Part shown: positions 6,902-17,635 of the stretch, one piece after another
Numbering within the stretch: position 1 is the stretch's first letter
How the letters are laid out: every line of letters begins with the position of its first letter
NCBI GenBank assembly: GCA_006844585.1
Contig: SPJM01000087.1
Span: 1 to 36,273 of the forward strand
From: Methylococcaceae bacterium
GTDB lineage: Bacteria; Pseudomonadota; Gammaproteobacteria; Methylococcales; Methylomonadaceae
Length of the DNA: 36,273 nucleotides
Direction: 5' to 3'
The notes under the pieces: model-generated
Told to the model about the DNA's origin: nothing
What the model saw: the letters and a program-made list of their open reading frames with translations, nothing else
The model's database searches: none
Position numbers and translations under genes: made by a program

Positions 6902-8332
6902 ATGCAAATACCCAATTATTCCGCCGCGCGAATTTTAGTCTTGGGAGACTTAATGCTGGATCGTTATTGGCACGGCGCCACCTCGCGTATTTCGCCGGAA
7001 GCCCCAGTGCCGGTGGTGCATGTGAAAGATGATGAATGGCGACCCGGCGGAGCGGGCAATGTAGCCTTGAACATCGCCGCTTTGGGCGGCAAAGTGAGTT
7101 TGATGGGTTATGTCGGTGAAGATGAAGCCGGGGACAATTTGCAAGAGCAATTGAAATGCCAAGGCGTTTTATGTTTATTTCAGTCCTTGCCGGATCATCC
7201 GACCATTACTAAATTACGGGTTTTAAGTCGACATCAGCAATTGATCAGGCTGGATTTTGAGGATGATTTTCATCAGCTTGACCATGACCGCTTATTGCAT
7301 GCTTTTCATGCCGAGATGGAGCAGGCGCAGGCGGTTATATTGTCGGATTACGGAAAAGGCACGCTGGATTGGGTTGAACAATTCATACGCCTAGGACGGC
7401 AAATGAAAAAACCGGTCATGGTGGACCCGAAAGGCGGCGATTTTACGAAATATAAACAGGCGACAGTGATTACCCCGAATTTATCGGAATTTGAGGCTGT
7501 TGTCGGGCGCTGTGAAAATCAACAACAATTGGTTGAACGCGGAATGAATCTGCTGGAAGACTTGCAGTTGCAAGCTTTGCTGGTTACTCGCGGAGAGCGG
7601 GGCATGAGTTTACTGGAAAAGAATGAATCCCCCTTACATTTACCGACACACGCCCAGGAAGTTTTCGATGTGACCGGCGCCGGGGATACGGTGATTTCAA
7701 TTTTAGCGGCTGGCCTGGCGGTCAAAAAATCTCTGGCGGAGGCCACTGTGTTGGCTAATATGGGGGCTGGCGTTGTGGTCGGTAAACTCGGCACTGCGAC
7801 CGTTAACCCGGAAGAATTGCAATATGCAGCGCAAGGTCAACGCGCTCACTTTAGTGGAGTTTGTAATCAAGTTGAATTACAGCGCTTTATGCAAAACGCC
7901 CGTAATCAAGGTGAAAAAATCGTCATGACCAATGGTTGTTTCGATATTTTGCACCCCGGACATGTGCGTTACCTGCAACAAGCGCGAAGCTTGGGCGATA
8001 GGCTGGTGGTGTTGGTAAACAGCGATGCTTCGGTGAGTCGCTTGAAAGGCCCTGAGCGACCGGTGAACAAACTGGAACAACGGATGGAAATGCTGGCGGC
8101 CTTGGAATGCGTGGATTGGGTGATTGCCTTTGAAGACGACACCCCGAAGCAAATGATTGATGAACTGTTGCCGGATATTTTGGTGAAAGGCGGCGATTAT
8201 AATGATATTACTGAGATAGCCGGGCATGAAAGCGTGTTAGCCAATGGCGGCGAGGTGAAAATATTGTCATTTATCGAAGGCCACTCAACGACATCGATTA
8301 TTAAGACTATACGGGGAGACCAACATGACTAA
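6902..8332 (+). CDS. hldE: Bifunctional heptose 7-phosphate kinase / heptose 1-phosphate adenylyltransferase
   Basis: A 476-residue protein from the ATG at 6902 (a GTG at 6890 is in frame but leaves little leader). The N-terminal PfkB kinase domain (about 1-320) shows [29 protein letters not shown] and the anion-hole motif [10 protein letters not shown]. The C-terminal cytidylyltransferase-like domain (about 340-476) shows [20 protein letters not shown]. The enzyme makes ADP-heptose precursors for the lipopolysaccharide inner core. The length equals E. coli HldE (477). Its stop overlaps ubiA by 8 bp. Its presence indicates a heptose-containing LPS. Confidence 0.96.
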   Translation: MQIPNYSAARILVLGDLMLDRYWHGATSRISPEAPVPVVHVKDDEWRPGGAGNVALNIAALGGKVSLMGYVGEDEAGDNLQEQLKCQGVLCLFQSLPDHPTITKLRVLSRHQQLIRLDFEDDFHQLDHDRLLHAFHAEMEQAQAVILSDYGKGTLDWVEQFIRLGRQMKKPVMVDPKGGDFTKYKQATVITPNLSEFEAVVGRCENQQQLVERGMNLLEDLQLQALLVTRGERGMSLLEKNESPLHLPTHAQEVFDVTGAGDTVISILAAGLAVKKSLAEATVLANMGAGVVVGKLGTATVNPEELQYAAQGQRAHFSGVCNQVELQRFMQNARNQGEKIVMTNGCFDILHPGHVRYLQQARSLGDRLVVLVNSDASVSRLKGPERPVNKLEQRMEMLAALECVDWVIAFEDDTPKQMIDELLPDILVKGGDYNDITEIAGHESVLANGGEVKILSFIEGHSTTSIIKTIRGDQHD

Positions 8333-9200
8333 GGCATTTATTCTTGATCGTTTACAGCAATATTGGCTGTTGGGACGTTTTCATAAGCCGATCGGCATTT
8401 TCATTTTATTATGGCCGGCATTATGGGCTTTGTGGGTGGCGGCAGACGGAACGCCCGATAAATTGGTGTTGTTTGTGTTTTGCGCCGGTGTGGTGTTGAT
8501 GCGAGCCGCCGGTTGCGTTATCAATGATTACGCCGATAGGGAAATTGACCCGCATGTGGCGCGCACCCATCAACGGCCGATGGCGACCGGCTTAGTCAGC
8601 CCGAAAGAAGCTTTGATCCTGTTTGTCGTATTATGTTTAATCGCGTTTGGTTTGGTGCTGTTGTTAAACCTATATACCATTCTATTATCTTTTATCGCGG
8701 CGTTTTTGGCGGCCAGTTATCCGTTTATGAAGCGTTATACGCATTTGCCGCAAGCTTATTTAGGGATGGCGTTTGGTTTTGCCGTGCCGATGGCCTTTTC
8801 GGCGCAGACCAATCAAATACCACTGGTGGCTTGGCTGATGTATGGCGCAGTGATGTTGTGGGCTTTAGTTTATGACACCATGTACGCGATGGTGGATAAA
8901 GATGATGATTTGAAAATCGGGGTAAAATCCACGGCGATTCTCTTCGGCGATAAAGATCGGGAAATTATGGGAGTATTGCAGCTGATAATATTGGGTTTGT
9001 TGTTGGCGATTGGTCAAATTCAGCAATTAGGCGGTTTTTATTATGCCGGTTTGCTGGGCGGGGCGGGTTTATTTGCATATCAACAAAAGCTGATTTTTTA
9101 TCGTCATAAAGAAGATTGCTTCAAAGCCTTTTTGAACAGTAATTGGTTTGGTTTTGTTATTTTTGCCGGTATATTTTTGGATTATTGGTTAAATAATTAA
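8325..9200 (+). CDS. ubiA: 4-hydroxybenzoate polyprenyltransferase
   Basis: A 291-residue integral membrane prenyltransferase that attaches the polyprenyl tail to 4-hydroxybenzoate in ubiquinone synthesis. The first Asp-rich motif, NDYADREID (67-75), has the NDxxDxxxD pattern and is followed by THQRPMATG. The second, [14 protein letters not shown] (182-195), binds Mg2+-diphosphate. Eight or nine hydrophobic helices are visible. It overlaps hldE by 8 bp, so the two are probably co-transcribed. No ubiC is visible in the window. Confidence 0.94.
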   Translation: MTKAFILDRLQQYWLLGRFHKPIGIFILLWPALWALWVAADGTPDKLVLFVFCAGVVLMRAAGCVINDYADREIDPHVARTHQRPMATGLVSPKEALILFVVLCLIAFGLVLLLNLYTILLSFIAAFLAASYPFMKRYTHLPQAYLGMAFGFAVPMAFSAQTNQIPLVAWLMYGAVMLWALVYDTMYAMVDKDDDLKIGVKSTAILFGDKDREIMGVLQLIILGLLLAIGQIQQLGGFYYAGLLGGAGLFAYQQKLIFYRHKEDCFKAFLNSNWFGFVIFAGIFLDYWLNN

Positions 9201-9239
9201 ATCGTTTTGTTAAATAATAAAAACAAAGGTATTTAAAAA

Positions 9240-9473
9240 ATGTTGAATAAAATCAAGGATAACCCCTCGTTAAAACAATTTAAGGCGGATCACCCCAACG
9301 CCAACACCATTGTTATTGTCGTGGGCATCATCATGTTATGGCGGGGTGTATGGGGATTGCTGGATCAATATTTATTCCCCGGTTCACCGACCTTAAGTTC
9401 GATTGTTTCAATATTATTGGGCGTTCTAGTTTTATATCTGGATGACTTTAAAATGGACAATTTGAAAAAATAA
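9240..9473 (+). CDS. Small two-helix membrane protein of unknown function
   Basis: A 77-residue protein with a charged N-terminus (MLNKIKDNPSLKQFKADHP) and two hydrophobic segments, about residues 22-37 and 52-66. The second is followed by a Lys-rich tail. A weak AAAGG site precedes the ATG, which lies 39 bp after ubiA, so it is probably the last gene of that transcript. It ends 2 bp before the convergent chemotaxis receptor gene. I do not recognise a characterised family. Confidence 0.6.
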   Translation: MLNKIKDNPSLKQFKADHPNANTIVIVVGIIMLWRGVWGLLDQYLFPGSPTLSSIVSILLGVLVLYLDDFKMDNLKK

Positions 9474-9475
9474 AA

Positions 9476-11497
9476 TTAGTGAATCTTAAACTGGTTTATT
9501 AACTGTTGTATATCCGCAGCCAATTTGGCCAATTCATCACTGTTGCGATTGATCTGGATTGAGCTGATAGCGGTGTTTTCAATAATTTCACTAATATTGC
9601 CGATATTTTGACTAATATCCCCGGCGACCACGGCCTGTTGTTCCGATGAGCTGGCGATGCTGGTGGTCATAGCATCTATATTCACCACTGAGGAAACGAT
9701 TTTCTCCAGAAACTGGGTTTGTTTATCGGTTTCTTGGGTGGTCGTTTCCGAGCGTTTTTGACCTTCCAGCATAACATCCACCGCTTTCGCCGTGCCTGAT
9801 TGTAAACTATCAATCATTTTATGAATTTCTTCTGTAGATTCATGCGTTTTACTGGCCAGGCTTCTGACTTCATCGGCGACAACGGCAAAGCCGCGACCGT
9901 TTTCGCCTGCTCTCGCCGCTTCGATGGCGGCGTTCAAGGCTAATAAATTGGTTTGTTCGGCAATGCTTTGAATAACCCCTAAAACGCTGCCTATTTTTTC
10001 GCCGTCATGCGCCAGTTCCTGAACCACAGAGGTGGCGATGCTTATTTCCTGAGTCAGTGAATTGATCACCTGGGTGGTGGCTTCAACCAAATCTTTGCCC
10101 TCCATTGCAGTGGTGTGGGCGCTTTGAGTGGTGACCGCCGTTTCGTTGGCGCTGTGTGCGACATTTTGCACATTGGCCGCCATTTCATCCATTGCCGTGG
10201 CGACTTGTTCAATTTGTTGTTTCTGCAGTTGCGCATCCTGACTGGTCTTTTGGCTGCTTTGCGCCATTTGATTTGCCGAACCGGCTAAAATTTCTATGGA
10301 TGATTCCAATTGTCTAATCACTGAGGTAAAGGAGTCCGCCATTGCGTTAAATGACTCGGCCAGATTAGCGAATTCATCCTGATTATCTAACTGGGCGCGT
10401 GGGGTTAAATCGCCTGAAGCTAGAGCGCCGGCTGTCGTTTGCAATGACCTTATCGCTGATAATATGGATTGTGAAAATCCGACAAAGAAATATAAGCCTA
10501 ATAGCGTGGCGATAATAACGATAGCCAGCAGAATATACATTTCCTTGTAAAGTTTATCGATATTGGTAGCAAGAATGGATTTAGCTTCGGGAATCAGTAA
10601 GCGAATAATCGCGAAGTTTTGAGTGATCACCTCAGTGCCTTTACTGAATACGCTGGATGCGGAAACAGTGATTTCCGAACTTTGTATGATTTCCCGACTG
10701 ATAAATTTCAGATATTTTTCCGATTCAGCGATGGCGCCGGGAATTTGTCCTGAAATTTGGCTATAGACGGCGGGATTGGAGTTCGCCAGAATATGCATAC
10801 CGCGTTTGAGCGCCTTTAGGTTCTTTTCTACTGTTGCTAACAAGGTCGCCAACTTGACGCTTTCTTGTAAGCTTAAGGTTTTTTTGGCGGCAATTCCCGA
10901 TGCCATGCCGCGCGCTTGGCCTAAATGTTCCACCACTTCCGGCAACAGCGTCGTAATGGCTTCATGAAGATAATGACTGTCTAGTTTCGGCGACAGCGTT
11001 AAACCGGATTGATCGCTGATGTGCTTAATTTGGTTCAAGGCCTGGGCGATTAATTGGGTATGTCGTTTAAAAATGCTTTTAGCCTGGCCGTGGAAAGCAT
11101 CTGACTCTAATTTTGCCCAGCTATTTTTGATGTCTTCCCAAGCGCGGGTGGAATCAAGCCTGCCGCCTAATGTTTCGTCTACTGCATTGATTTGGGCTAT
11201 ATCTTCGGTGATTTGTCGGCGCTTGGCGAGTATTTTAGGTTTGAAGTCAGCATTGCCGGATAAATAAACATTGGTCATGCCGCGGTGTTCAGGCAGATGT
11301 TGGATAATATTGATTAATGGTTTTATATAGTCGAGACCAATGCGTTCTTTTTTAGCGTGATTAACGCTTTCCAGTTTTAAATTAATCAAAAAAAATAGAG
11401 TAATCGCTAACGGTAAAATGAATGCAAACGAGATGATGAGCATTTTTTTTGAACAACTAAACCGGTTCATTAACGTGGTTGCGATTGTCACAAGCAT
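9476..11497 (-). CDS. Methyl-accepting chemotaxis protein with NIT-type sensor
   Basis: A 673-residue receptor if started at ATG 11495-11497, which follows a GGGAG ribosome site; an upstream in-frame start at 11548 has no such support. A first membrane helix (about 17-40) is followed by a roughly 270-residue periplasmic, mostly helical domain. That domain contains [12 protein letters not shown], like the NIT nitrate/nitrite-sensing family. A second helix ([20 protein letters not shown]), a HAMP domain and the signalling coiled coil follow. The hairpin tip reads [20 protein letters not shown]. The receptor would pass signals to CheA/CheW, none of which are nearby. The ligand is unknown, and NIT is inferred from pattern only. 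No C-terminal CheR-binding pentapeptide is seen. Confidence 0.88.
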   Translation of the reverse strand: MLVTIATTLMNRFSCSKKMLIISFAFILPLAITLFFLINLKLESVNHAKKERIGLDYIKPLINIIQHLPEHRGMTNVYLSGNADFKPKILAKRRQITEDIAQINAVDETLGGRLDSTRAWEDIKNSWAKLESDAFHGQAKSIFKRHTQLIAQALNQIKHISDQSGLTLSPKLDSHYLHEAITTLLPEVVEHLGQARGMASGIAAKKTLSLQESVKLATLLATVEKNLKALKRGMHILANSNPAVYSQISGQIPGAIAESEKYLKFISREIIQSSEITVSASSVFSKGTEVITQNFAIIRLLIPEAKSILATNIDKLYKEMYILLAIVIIATLLGLYFFVGFSQSILSAIRSLQTTAGALASGDLTPRAQLDNQDEFANLAESFNAMADSFTSVIRQLESSIEILAGSANQMAQSSQKTSQDAQLQKQQIEQVATAMDEMAANVQNVAHSANETAVTTQSAHTTAMEGKDLVEATTQVINSLTQEISIATSVVQELAHDGEKIGSVLGVIQSIAEQTNLLALNAAIEAARAGENGRGFAVVADEVRSLASKTHESTEEIHKMIDSLQSGTAKAVDVMLEGQKRSETTTQETDKQTQFLEKIVSSVVNIDAMTTSIASSSEQQAVVAGDISQNIGNISEIIENTAISSIQINRNSDELAKLAADIQQLINQFKIH

Positions 11498-11613
11498 AAT
11501 TTCTCCCAAAGCGGCGGTTATTGGCGCGCGAAGTATAGCGTCTCGCAACTCAACGTCTTTGTTGACGTTGTTGCCTTATAAATATTAGCAGTTTTATTGT
11601 TTTATAGTAGTTT

Positions 11614-11841
11614 AGGAACGTGAATTTTATAACCTCCGAAACTGACTGGCACTAAAGCATAAGAATCGCTAAAGCTTTTCTAATCTTTCTGTCCATCTTC
11701 GGCGTTGCGGAAACAGTTACATAGCTTGCTATGCGCCTGTTTCCGCGCCTCGGCAATTGCTCTACCTCCTGCATCCCTGCAGTCGTTGAATATGAACAGA
11801 AATCCTGCGCCAGTTGCGGATGTTATTTTATTCCCATTCCT
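11614..11841. mobile_element. MITE-like palindromic element, long copy
   Basis: A 228-bp non-coding element, also present at 30961-31118 in a 158-bp form. The ends are inverted (AGGAACG...ATTCCT). Inside lies a second inverted pair, GCGGAAACAG...CTGTTTCCGC, separated by CATAGCTTGCTATG, so the strand can fold into nested hairpins. Relative to the short copy it has two extra blocks of 34 and 36 bp, one on each side of the central hairpin. No ORF is inside. It sits between two sensory genes on the minus strand. The remainder of 11498-11944 shows nothing else. Confidence 0.8.
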
Positions 11842-11944
11842 TAGCAACGGATTTTAAAATAAATTTAACTCGGATTTTAACTGCTCCGTTATATTAGTTT
11901 GCCAATGAGAGCATGTAGCTGAACGGCACAACAACAAGATCGGT

Positions 11945-14900
11945 TTAAAGTTTATGTTTAATGACATCTAAAAATTTTTCAATGGCGACGGCTAATGACT
12001 CGGCTTTATGGATGTCGCGATGTCCGTTTTTCAGCATTTCCAGTTCGATTTCTGCGGCAAGCGTTTGTAAATCGGCGGCCTCCATGAACCCGGCAACGCT
12101 TTTAATAATGTGCGCGATCACCCTTATCGCATCATAATCATTAATGCTGATTGCTTGGCGAATCTCTTCCGCTGATTCGCGGTGAGTATCCACAGTGGCT
12201 TCCAGCATTTGTTCAATGTTTATATCGCGTCCTTGGTAACGTCTATGGAGAGCATTCCAGTCAATTACACCGTGGTTTTCGTCGTCGGCTAAGGTCGGGC
12301 TATTCTGAAGCTGCTCGGCTGAAGAAAAATAATGTTGTGCGTAATTGTTGGAAAGGTTTTTTTGGGTCAGATGGTTTTGGATGGTTTTGATTAACTCTTC
12401 GACATCAACCGGTTTGGCGATATGGGCAACCATTCCGCTATCCAGACACTTTTGTTTTTCCTCAGCTAAGGCGTGAGCGGTTAAACCGAATACCGGTAAA
12501 TCAGGCGCCATTCGGCAAATTTGTTGTGTAGCTTGATGACCATCCATTACCGGCATTTGAATATCCATTAACACCAAGTCGAAGTGTTGGGGTCCGTATT
12601 CTTCCAAAATATTCAGCGCTATGCGACCGTTTTCCGCAAACACGGCGGTTGCGCCTTCTTGTTGCAAAATATCTTCTAAAACCAATTGATTAACTTCAAT
12701 ATCCTCGGCGATCAAGATATGCAGGCCTTTTAGGCGCAAAATGTTATCGTTGAAAGTTTCCTCAGTGGTTTCAACATTTGGTTTAGCGGCTTCCAGCTCC
12801 AAATAAAGTGAAAATTGGCTGCCGCTTTCTAATTGGCTTTCCGCTTTCAAGGTTCCGTTCATCATGGATGTCAGATTAAGACAAATCGCTAAGCCTAGGC
12901 CGGTGCCGCCGTAACGGCGAGTGGTGGAGCTGTCGGCTTGTTCAAAAGGTTTAAACAAACGCCCCAGTTGCTCCTTAGACATGCCGATGCCGCTGTCGCA
13001 GACTTGAAATAACACCCCGGCGCCTTTTTTATCCACAATCAATCTGATTTCGCCTTGCTCGGTGAATTTGACCGCGTTAGAAAGTAAATTCAATAATATT
13101 TGTTCGATGCGTAAAACATCGCCGTTTACCCAATTAGGGGTCCTGTCGGAAATTTCTACCTTGAACGACAATCCTTTTTCCTCAATTTGGTTTTTGACCA
13201 AATGCGCCAGATTATGTAATGATAGTCGCAAATTAAACGGCTGTTTTTCCAAGGTTAATTTACCGGCCTCGATTTTCGAAAAATCGAGAATGTCATTGAC
13301 TACCCGAAACAAATTTTGTCCTGATTCGGAAATACGTTCGAATATTTCCTGATTTTTTTCAGCCGACCCTCCGCGTTTACCCATCCTGGCCAAGCCGAGT
13401 ACGGCATTCAGCGGGGTGCGGATTTCATGACTCATATTGGCTAAAAATTCGGATTTGGCTTGAGCGGCGGCTTCAGCTTTTTGCTTGGCTTCATTCAAGG
13501 CTTGCTCAGCGGCTTTGCGTTCGCTGATATTGCGTACAATAGCGATAAATGTGTCGGTTTCGTCCACGAAGGAGATATACTGGAGAAAAATTTCCACGCT
13601 TATGGTTTGCCCGTTTTTATGTCTGTGCAGGGTTTCAAAAGTGATTGAGGAATTGTCTTTTTCCAATAGCGGGGTAATGAAACTTCTAAATTTGCCTTGA
13701 TCGATTTCCGGCTCCAGATCATATAGCGTCATGCTCATTAATTCGCTGTGACTGTAGCCGATTTGATCGATAGCGCCTTGATTTACATAGTTAAACAGCA
13801 GGGTTTCCGGATCGAACATATAAACACAGTCTTGGGTGCGATCCAGAGTGGACTTGACGTGCTGCAATTCCCTTTCGGTGCGGATATGTTCGCTGATATC
13901 TTCAACGGTAGACCAAATATATTGTTTGCCTTTTTGTTCTAATAACAGCCCGTTGAGGCGTACGGGAACCAAATGCCCTTTTTTATGATGATATTGTTTT
14001 TCATAGGGACCGTAGCGACCGTTTGACTTCAACAAATCCAGTTGTTGTTGTTCCATTTCGGCATAGTCGCGCGGGGTAAGATCCCAATAAGATAAAGCTT
14101 TGGCTTCACTTTCCGAATAACCGATAATCTCTAAAAAGGCCGGATTGACATCGACCAGACGACCATCCATTTCGCAAAGCGCCAAACCGATCGGCGTTGT
14201 TTCAAACAATGTCCGGTTATATTGGGTTAAGTCTTCCAATTCGCGGGTGCGCGCGGCAACTTGATCTTCCAGGGTGTTTTGATAGGCTTTGAGCTTGTTC
14301 TCATTATTTTTGCGTTCGCTGATGTCGCGATAAAAGCCCATCATACAAGGGCGGTTGTTAACTTCCAGCCGGGATAAGGTAATGTCCGTTGGAAACGCCT
14401 GACCGTTTTTACAGAGCACAGGAATTTCCGCCGCCAGTTTGATTTCTCCTCGCGCTTGTTTTTCGAATTGCTCGCGCACATTGGGAAGCTCGGTGAGCGG
14501 ATGTAAATCCATAATGTTCATATTCAGCAGTTCTTCCCATTCATAACCGCTCATTGTGCAAAAAGTAGGATTGGCGTCTATGACTTTTCGGGACTCGATA
14601 TCGACCAATAAAATGCCGTCTTGAGCAACATTAAACATGGCTCGTAATCGCGATTCGCTGTTTTTCAGGGCTTTTTCCGTCGACATGCGTTTGCTGATGT
14701 CGGTATGGGTGCCGACGAAACGGATGGCTTGACCTTGTTGGTCGCGCACCAAGATTCCTTGCGACAAAATGTTGACCCAGTGGCCGAGTTTATGACGCAA
14801 GCGGAACTCGGTAGAAAAGCCATCCTTGCGACCGGCGATACACTCGCCGACTAAAGCCAATGTTTTGGCTCTATCTTGATTATCAACCAGCTTTTCCCAA

Positions 14901-17356
14901 GTGCTGAAATCCGGAGTTAATTCGTGCGGCTGATAACCTAGCATCGCTTTCCAACGTGGCGAATAATAGACTTTATTGCTTAACAAGTCCCAATCCCAAA
15001 GACCGTCATTTGCCGCCTGCATGGCTAATTCAAAGCGTTCCTCGCTATCCCGCAAGGCTTTTTCAATGGCTTTGTTTTCGATGGTGATGCCGATGAGTTG
15101 GGTGATTTGATTGATAAACTCGATTTCATGAACGTTGGGCGCATAGGCTTGCTGGTAATATAAGCAGAACACCCCTAGAGCCAAACCTTGGCTGTCGCGA
15201 ATCGGCGCCGCGCAACAGGCGGCTAAACCGGCTTGTTCGGCAATTGTTGCGTATGGCGCCCAATCAGTATTGTTAGGAATATCTTCATCAATAACCATCC
15301 GGTTGTCAAAGGCGGCAAGTAGGAATGCTGCGCTTGCCGGGGCGATTTCCGCGCCGTTTATCGCATCAGTAAAGGATTCTGCGATGGCGGGTGCGACTGT
15401 GATCGTTAGTTTTTGCTTATCTTCATCCAATAACATCACGGCGCAATGACCGGCGTTTAAGTCTCTATCAAACAGATTGGCTAAATTACTGAGAAACTCG
15501 GTTAAGGAAAGTTGTTGCGGAATCATTTCCAGGATATTCAAACGTAATTGCTCGCGTTGTTCTGTTTGTATGCGTTCGGTAATATCCCGGTCTATGCCTC
15601 GGTAACCGCATAGTTCTCCATTGCTATCAAAAATAGGCGCGCCGCTGGATTCCAGAATCACTTTTTGTCCGTTGCGGTGTAGATTAATATTTTTGACAGC
15701 ATCAAAAGGGCGCGGGTTATCAATGATATCTGAGAAAAATTCAGAAATTTGGTAAGCTTCTTCCGGCGGCATCAGTTCAAAAGGCGTTTTATGCAATAAT
15801 TCCGCCGGATCATAGCCTAAAATCTTTTTGATTCTGGGGCTGATATAGGTGTACCGGGCTTGTTGATCGATTTCCCAAATCAAATCATGGGTGTTTTCCA
15901 CCAAATCGCGAAATTTTTTCTGACTTTCGATTAAAGCCGTTTCGGCTTTTTTGCGCTCAGTAATATCAGTGGAAATGCCGCAAATTGCGTAAATTCGGTT
16001 GTCGGTGTCGTAGAGCGGAAATTTGATGGAAATATAGTCATGTATTCCGTCATCATGAGGGGCTTGTTCGTCCAGAATTAACGGTTTTTTTCTTTGTAAA
16101 ACTTGTTGGTCGTTGGCGGCGAAAGCATCAGCCATTTCTTTAGGGAAAATATCGTGATCGCTTTTGCCGATGATTTCTTGGTGTCGCACATGGAACAAAT
16201 CTTCGAACAATTTATTGATCAGGATATATTGACCCTGTTCGTCCTTAGCATAAATCACTGAACCGGCGTTATCCAATATGGATTGCAGTCGCTTTTCGCT
16301 TAATTTTATTTTTTTTAACAACGATTCATGTTCATGTAAAAGGTTATGTATCGTGCTGGTATCATCGGTTATTTGTTTAGATATGGATTGTGTAAAAAGA
16401 TGCGTTAAGATAATGCCGACCAATGCCATCAACACAAAGGCCAAGCCGACGTATGCGGCATGCAGGCGAGCGGCGGAAAAAAACTGATTGGTTTCGTTAA
16501 TAAAGAAATAAACCCATTCTGCATGGGCGATATTGCGATGAACTAATATAATGGATTGTTCATTATGATTAATCCGGTGAAAATCCAAATCTTCCTTGTT
16601 AAAGACGATTTCTATTTCATTTTGGATTAATGTTTCCAATTCCGGGTCTTTGTATCGGTGTGAACGATAAATATATTCTATGCCTTGGGACGTTGGTCGG
16701 GCGATGCGCACTTGGCTGTTCGAATGCTGACTGCGGGTGAAATTTTGAATCATTTTATTGATCTTGCGATAATCAAAAGCGACCAGATCAATACCGACTT
16801 GTTTGCCTTGCCGATTGATGATCGGCGCGCTTAGCGCCAATAAATGATGAGAAGCGACTTTTTGCGGTTTGCCGATTTGTATTTCTTGTGATGTGTGGTT
16901 TTCCGGCCATAGCGACCGGGGTAACGGCTGGCCGATTTGAATCAAAGAATTACCCTGAACATCCAGACGAGTGAGCGCTAAAATATCCGGCGTTGATTGG
17001 ATGGCGTCCAGCAACTTGGGAGTGGAAAAGTCAATTAATGTCTTAAGATCAATTTTCTTATTCAGATATTTTTCCAGTTCCTGGCGAATTCGGGTACGAC
17101 TGGTAATTTGATTGGCAAGATTTTTTAAACGATTTAATTCGGAATCTAAAATGACGGTTTCCAGTTCAACCTGAAATAAAAGTTCCGTTTTCAACTGCTC
17201 CGCTTGGGAGCGGTAGAGCAACACGCTGGAAAACGCGCCGATCAGTAAGCTGGTCAAGGTCAACCCGAAAGCAACACGAAAACGTAATTGTTTTTGTAGT
17301 TTGCTGGATTGCACCGGGCTGACGGACGGCGTGGTAGACGAATTTTTGCTTGTCAT
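11945..17356 (-). CDS. Giant hybrid sensor histidine kinase (6 PAS, GAF, HisKA, HATPase, REC, Hpt)
   Basis: An 1803-residue membrane-anchored phosphorelay protein. Helix 1 (about 28-49) and helix 2 (about 300-321) enclose a periplasmic Cache-like sensor. Then come PAS1 (355-475), PAS2 (475-600), GAF (605-765), PAS3 (769-892), PAS4 (898-1018), PAS5 (1038-1162) and PAS6 (1165-1285). Most PAS domains end in DITER- or DISER-type linkers. The HisKA motif NMSHEIRTPLNAVLG has its His near 1308. The ATPase lobe shows NLLSNAVKFTE, GIGMS and RRYGGTGLGLAIC. The receiver shows LIAEDIEVN and LVLMDIQMPVMDG with its Asp near 1598. The C-terminal Hpt has IAHIIKSVAG with its His near 1750. All phosphotransfer residues are present, so it is probably active. 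No cognate output regulator is adjacent and the stimulus is unknown. Confidence 0.93.
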   Translation of the reverse strand: MTSKNSSTTPSVSPVQSSKLQKQLRFRVAFGLTLTSLLIGAFSSVLLYRSQAEQLKTELLFQVELETVILDSELNRLKNLANQITSRTRIRQELEKYLNKKIDLKTLIDFSTPKLLDAIQSTPDILALTRLDVQGNSLIQIGQPLPRSLWPENHTSQEIQIGKPQKVASHHLLALSAPIINRQGKQVGIDLVAFDYRKINKMIQNFTRSQHSNSQVRIARPTSQGIEYIYRSHRYKDPELETLIQNEIEIVFNKEDLDFHRINHNEQSIILVHRNIAHAEWVYFFINETNQFFSAARLHAAYVGLAFVLMALVGIILTHLFTQSISKQITDDTSTIHNLLHEHESLLKKIKLSEKRLQSILDNAGSVIYAKDEQGQYILINKLFEDLFHVRHQEIIGKSDHDIFPKEMADAFAANDQQVLQRKKPLILDEQAPHDDGIHDYISIKFPLYDTDNRIYAICGISTDITERKKAETALIESQKKFRDLVENTHDLIWEIDQQARYTYISPRIKKILGYDPAELLHKTPFELMPPEEAYQISEFFSDIIDNPRPFDAVKNINLHRNGQKVILESSGAPIFDSNGELCGYRGIDRDITERIQTEQREQLRLNILEMIPQQLSLTEFLSNLANLFDRDLNAGHCAVMLLDEDKQKLTITVAPAIAESFTDAINGAEIAPASAAFLLAAFDNRMVIDEDIPNNTDWAPYATIAEQAGLAACCAAPIRDSQGLALGVFCLYYQQAYAPNVHEIEFINQITQLIGITIENKAIEKALRDSEERFELAMQAANDGLWDWDLLSNKVYYSPRWKAMLGYQPHELTPDFSTWEKLVDNQDRAKTLALVGECIAGRKDGFSTEFRLRHKLGHWVNILSQGILVRDQQGQAIRFVGTHTDISKRMSTEKALKNSESRLRAMFNVAQDGILLVDIESRKVIDANPTFCTMSGYEWEELLNMNIMDLHPLTELPNVREQFEKQARGEIKLAAEIPVLCKNGQAFPTDITLSRLEVNNRPCMMGFYRDISERKNNENKLKAYQNTLEDQVAARTRELEDLTQYNRTLFETTPIGLALCEMDGRLVDVNPAFLEIIGYSESEAKALSYWDLTPRDYAEMEQQQLDLLKSNGRYGPYEKQYHHKKGHLVPVRLNGLLLEQKGKQYIWSTVEDISEHIRTERELQHVKSTLDRTQDCVYMFDPETLLFNYVNQGAIDQIGYSHSELMSMTLYDLEPEIDQGKFRSFITPLLEKDNSSITFETLHRHKNGQTISVEIFLQYISFVDETDTFIAIVRNISERKAAEQALNEAKQKAEAAAQAKSEFLANMSHEIRTPLNAVLGLARMGKRGGSAEKNQEIFERISESGQNLFRVVNDILDFSKIEAGKLTLEKQPFNLRLSLHNLAHLVKNQIEEKGLSFKVEISDRTPNWVNGDVLRIEQILLNLLSNAVKFTEQGEIRLIVDKKGAGVLFQVCDSGIGMSKEQLGRLFKPFEQADSSTTRRYGGTGLGLAICLNLTSMMNGTLKAESQLESGSQFSLYLELEAAKPNVETTEETFNDNILRLKGLHILIAEDIEVNQLVLEDILQQEGATAVFAENGRIALNILEEYGPQHFDLVLMDIQMPVMDGHQATQQICRMAPDLPVFGLTAHALAEEKQKCLDSGMVAHIAKPVDVEELIKTIQNHLTQKNLSNNYAQHYFSSAEQLQNSPTLADDENHGVIDWNALHRRYQGRDINIEQMLEATVDTHRESAEEIRQAISINDYDAIRVIAHIIKSVAGFMEAADLQTLAAEIELEMLKNGHRDIHKAESLAVAIEKFLDVIKHKL

Positions 17357-17561
17357 TGCGGAATTGTTGAAATTAAGTTGCTTGCCGGTATTGAATAGCC
17401 AATTTTTTGATCATCAGGTTGTGATGAATATCAGTGAATTTTCATAAGTATAGTTAAATTGAGCATAAAGCTGTCATCTAATAACAATCTCAGTTTGGAA
17501 TGCGCAAACAGTTTGTTTTTTCGACTTAAGTTTAAGTTGCGAGCAAAGGGGGATTGTATTT

Positions 17562-17589
17562 TTGAAAAAGTGTAAAATGTGGCTATAAT
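17562..17589 (+). promoter_or_regulatory. Sigma-70-type promoter for the small secreted protein
   Basis: TTGAAA (17562-17567) and TATAAT (17584-17589) are separated by 16 bp, close to the consensus. The -10 ends 46 bp before the ATG at 17636. The rest of the 17357-17635 gap should also hold the kinase promoter on the other strand, which I cannot pinpoint. Confidence 0.65.
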
Positions 17590-17635
17590 CAATGATTGAG
17601 AATTGATGTTAGAATTTGAAGATTAGGAGAAGTGT

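Noticed and set aside
9476-17356. Complete chemotaxis operon
   Set aside because: Only one receptor and an unrelated hybrid kinase are present; no cheA, cheW, cheR or cheB was found.
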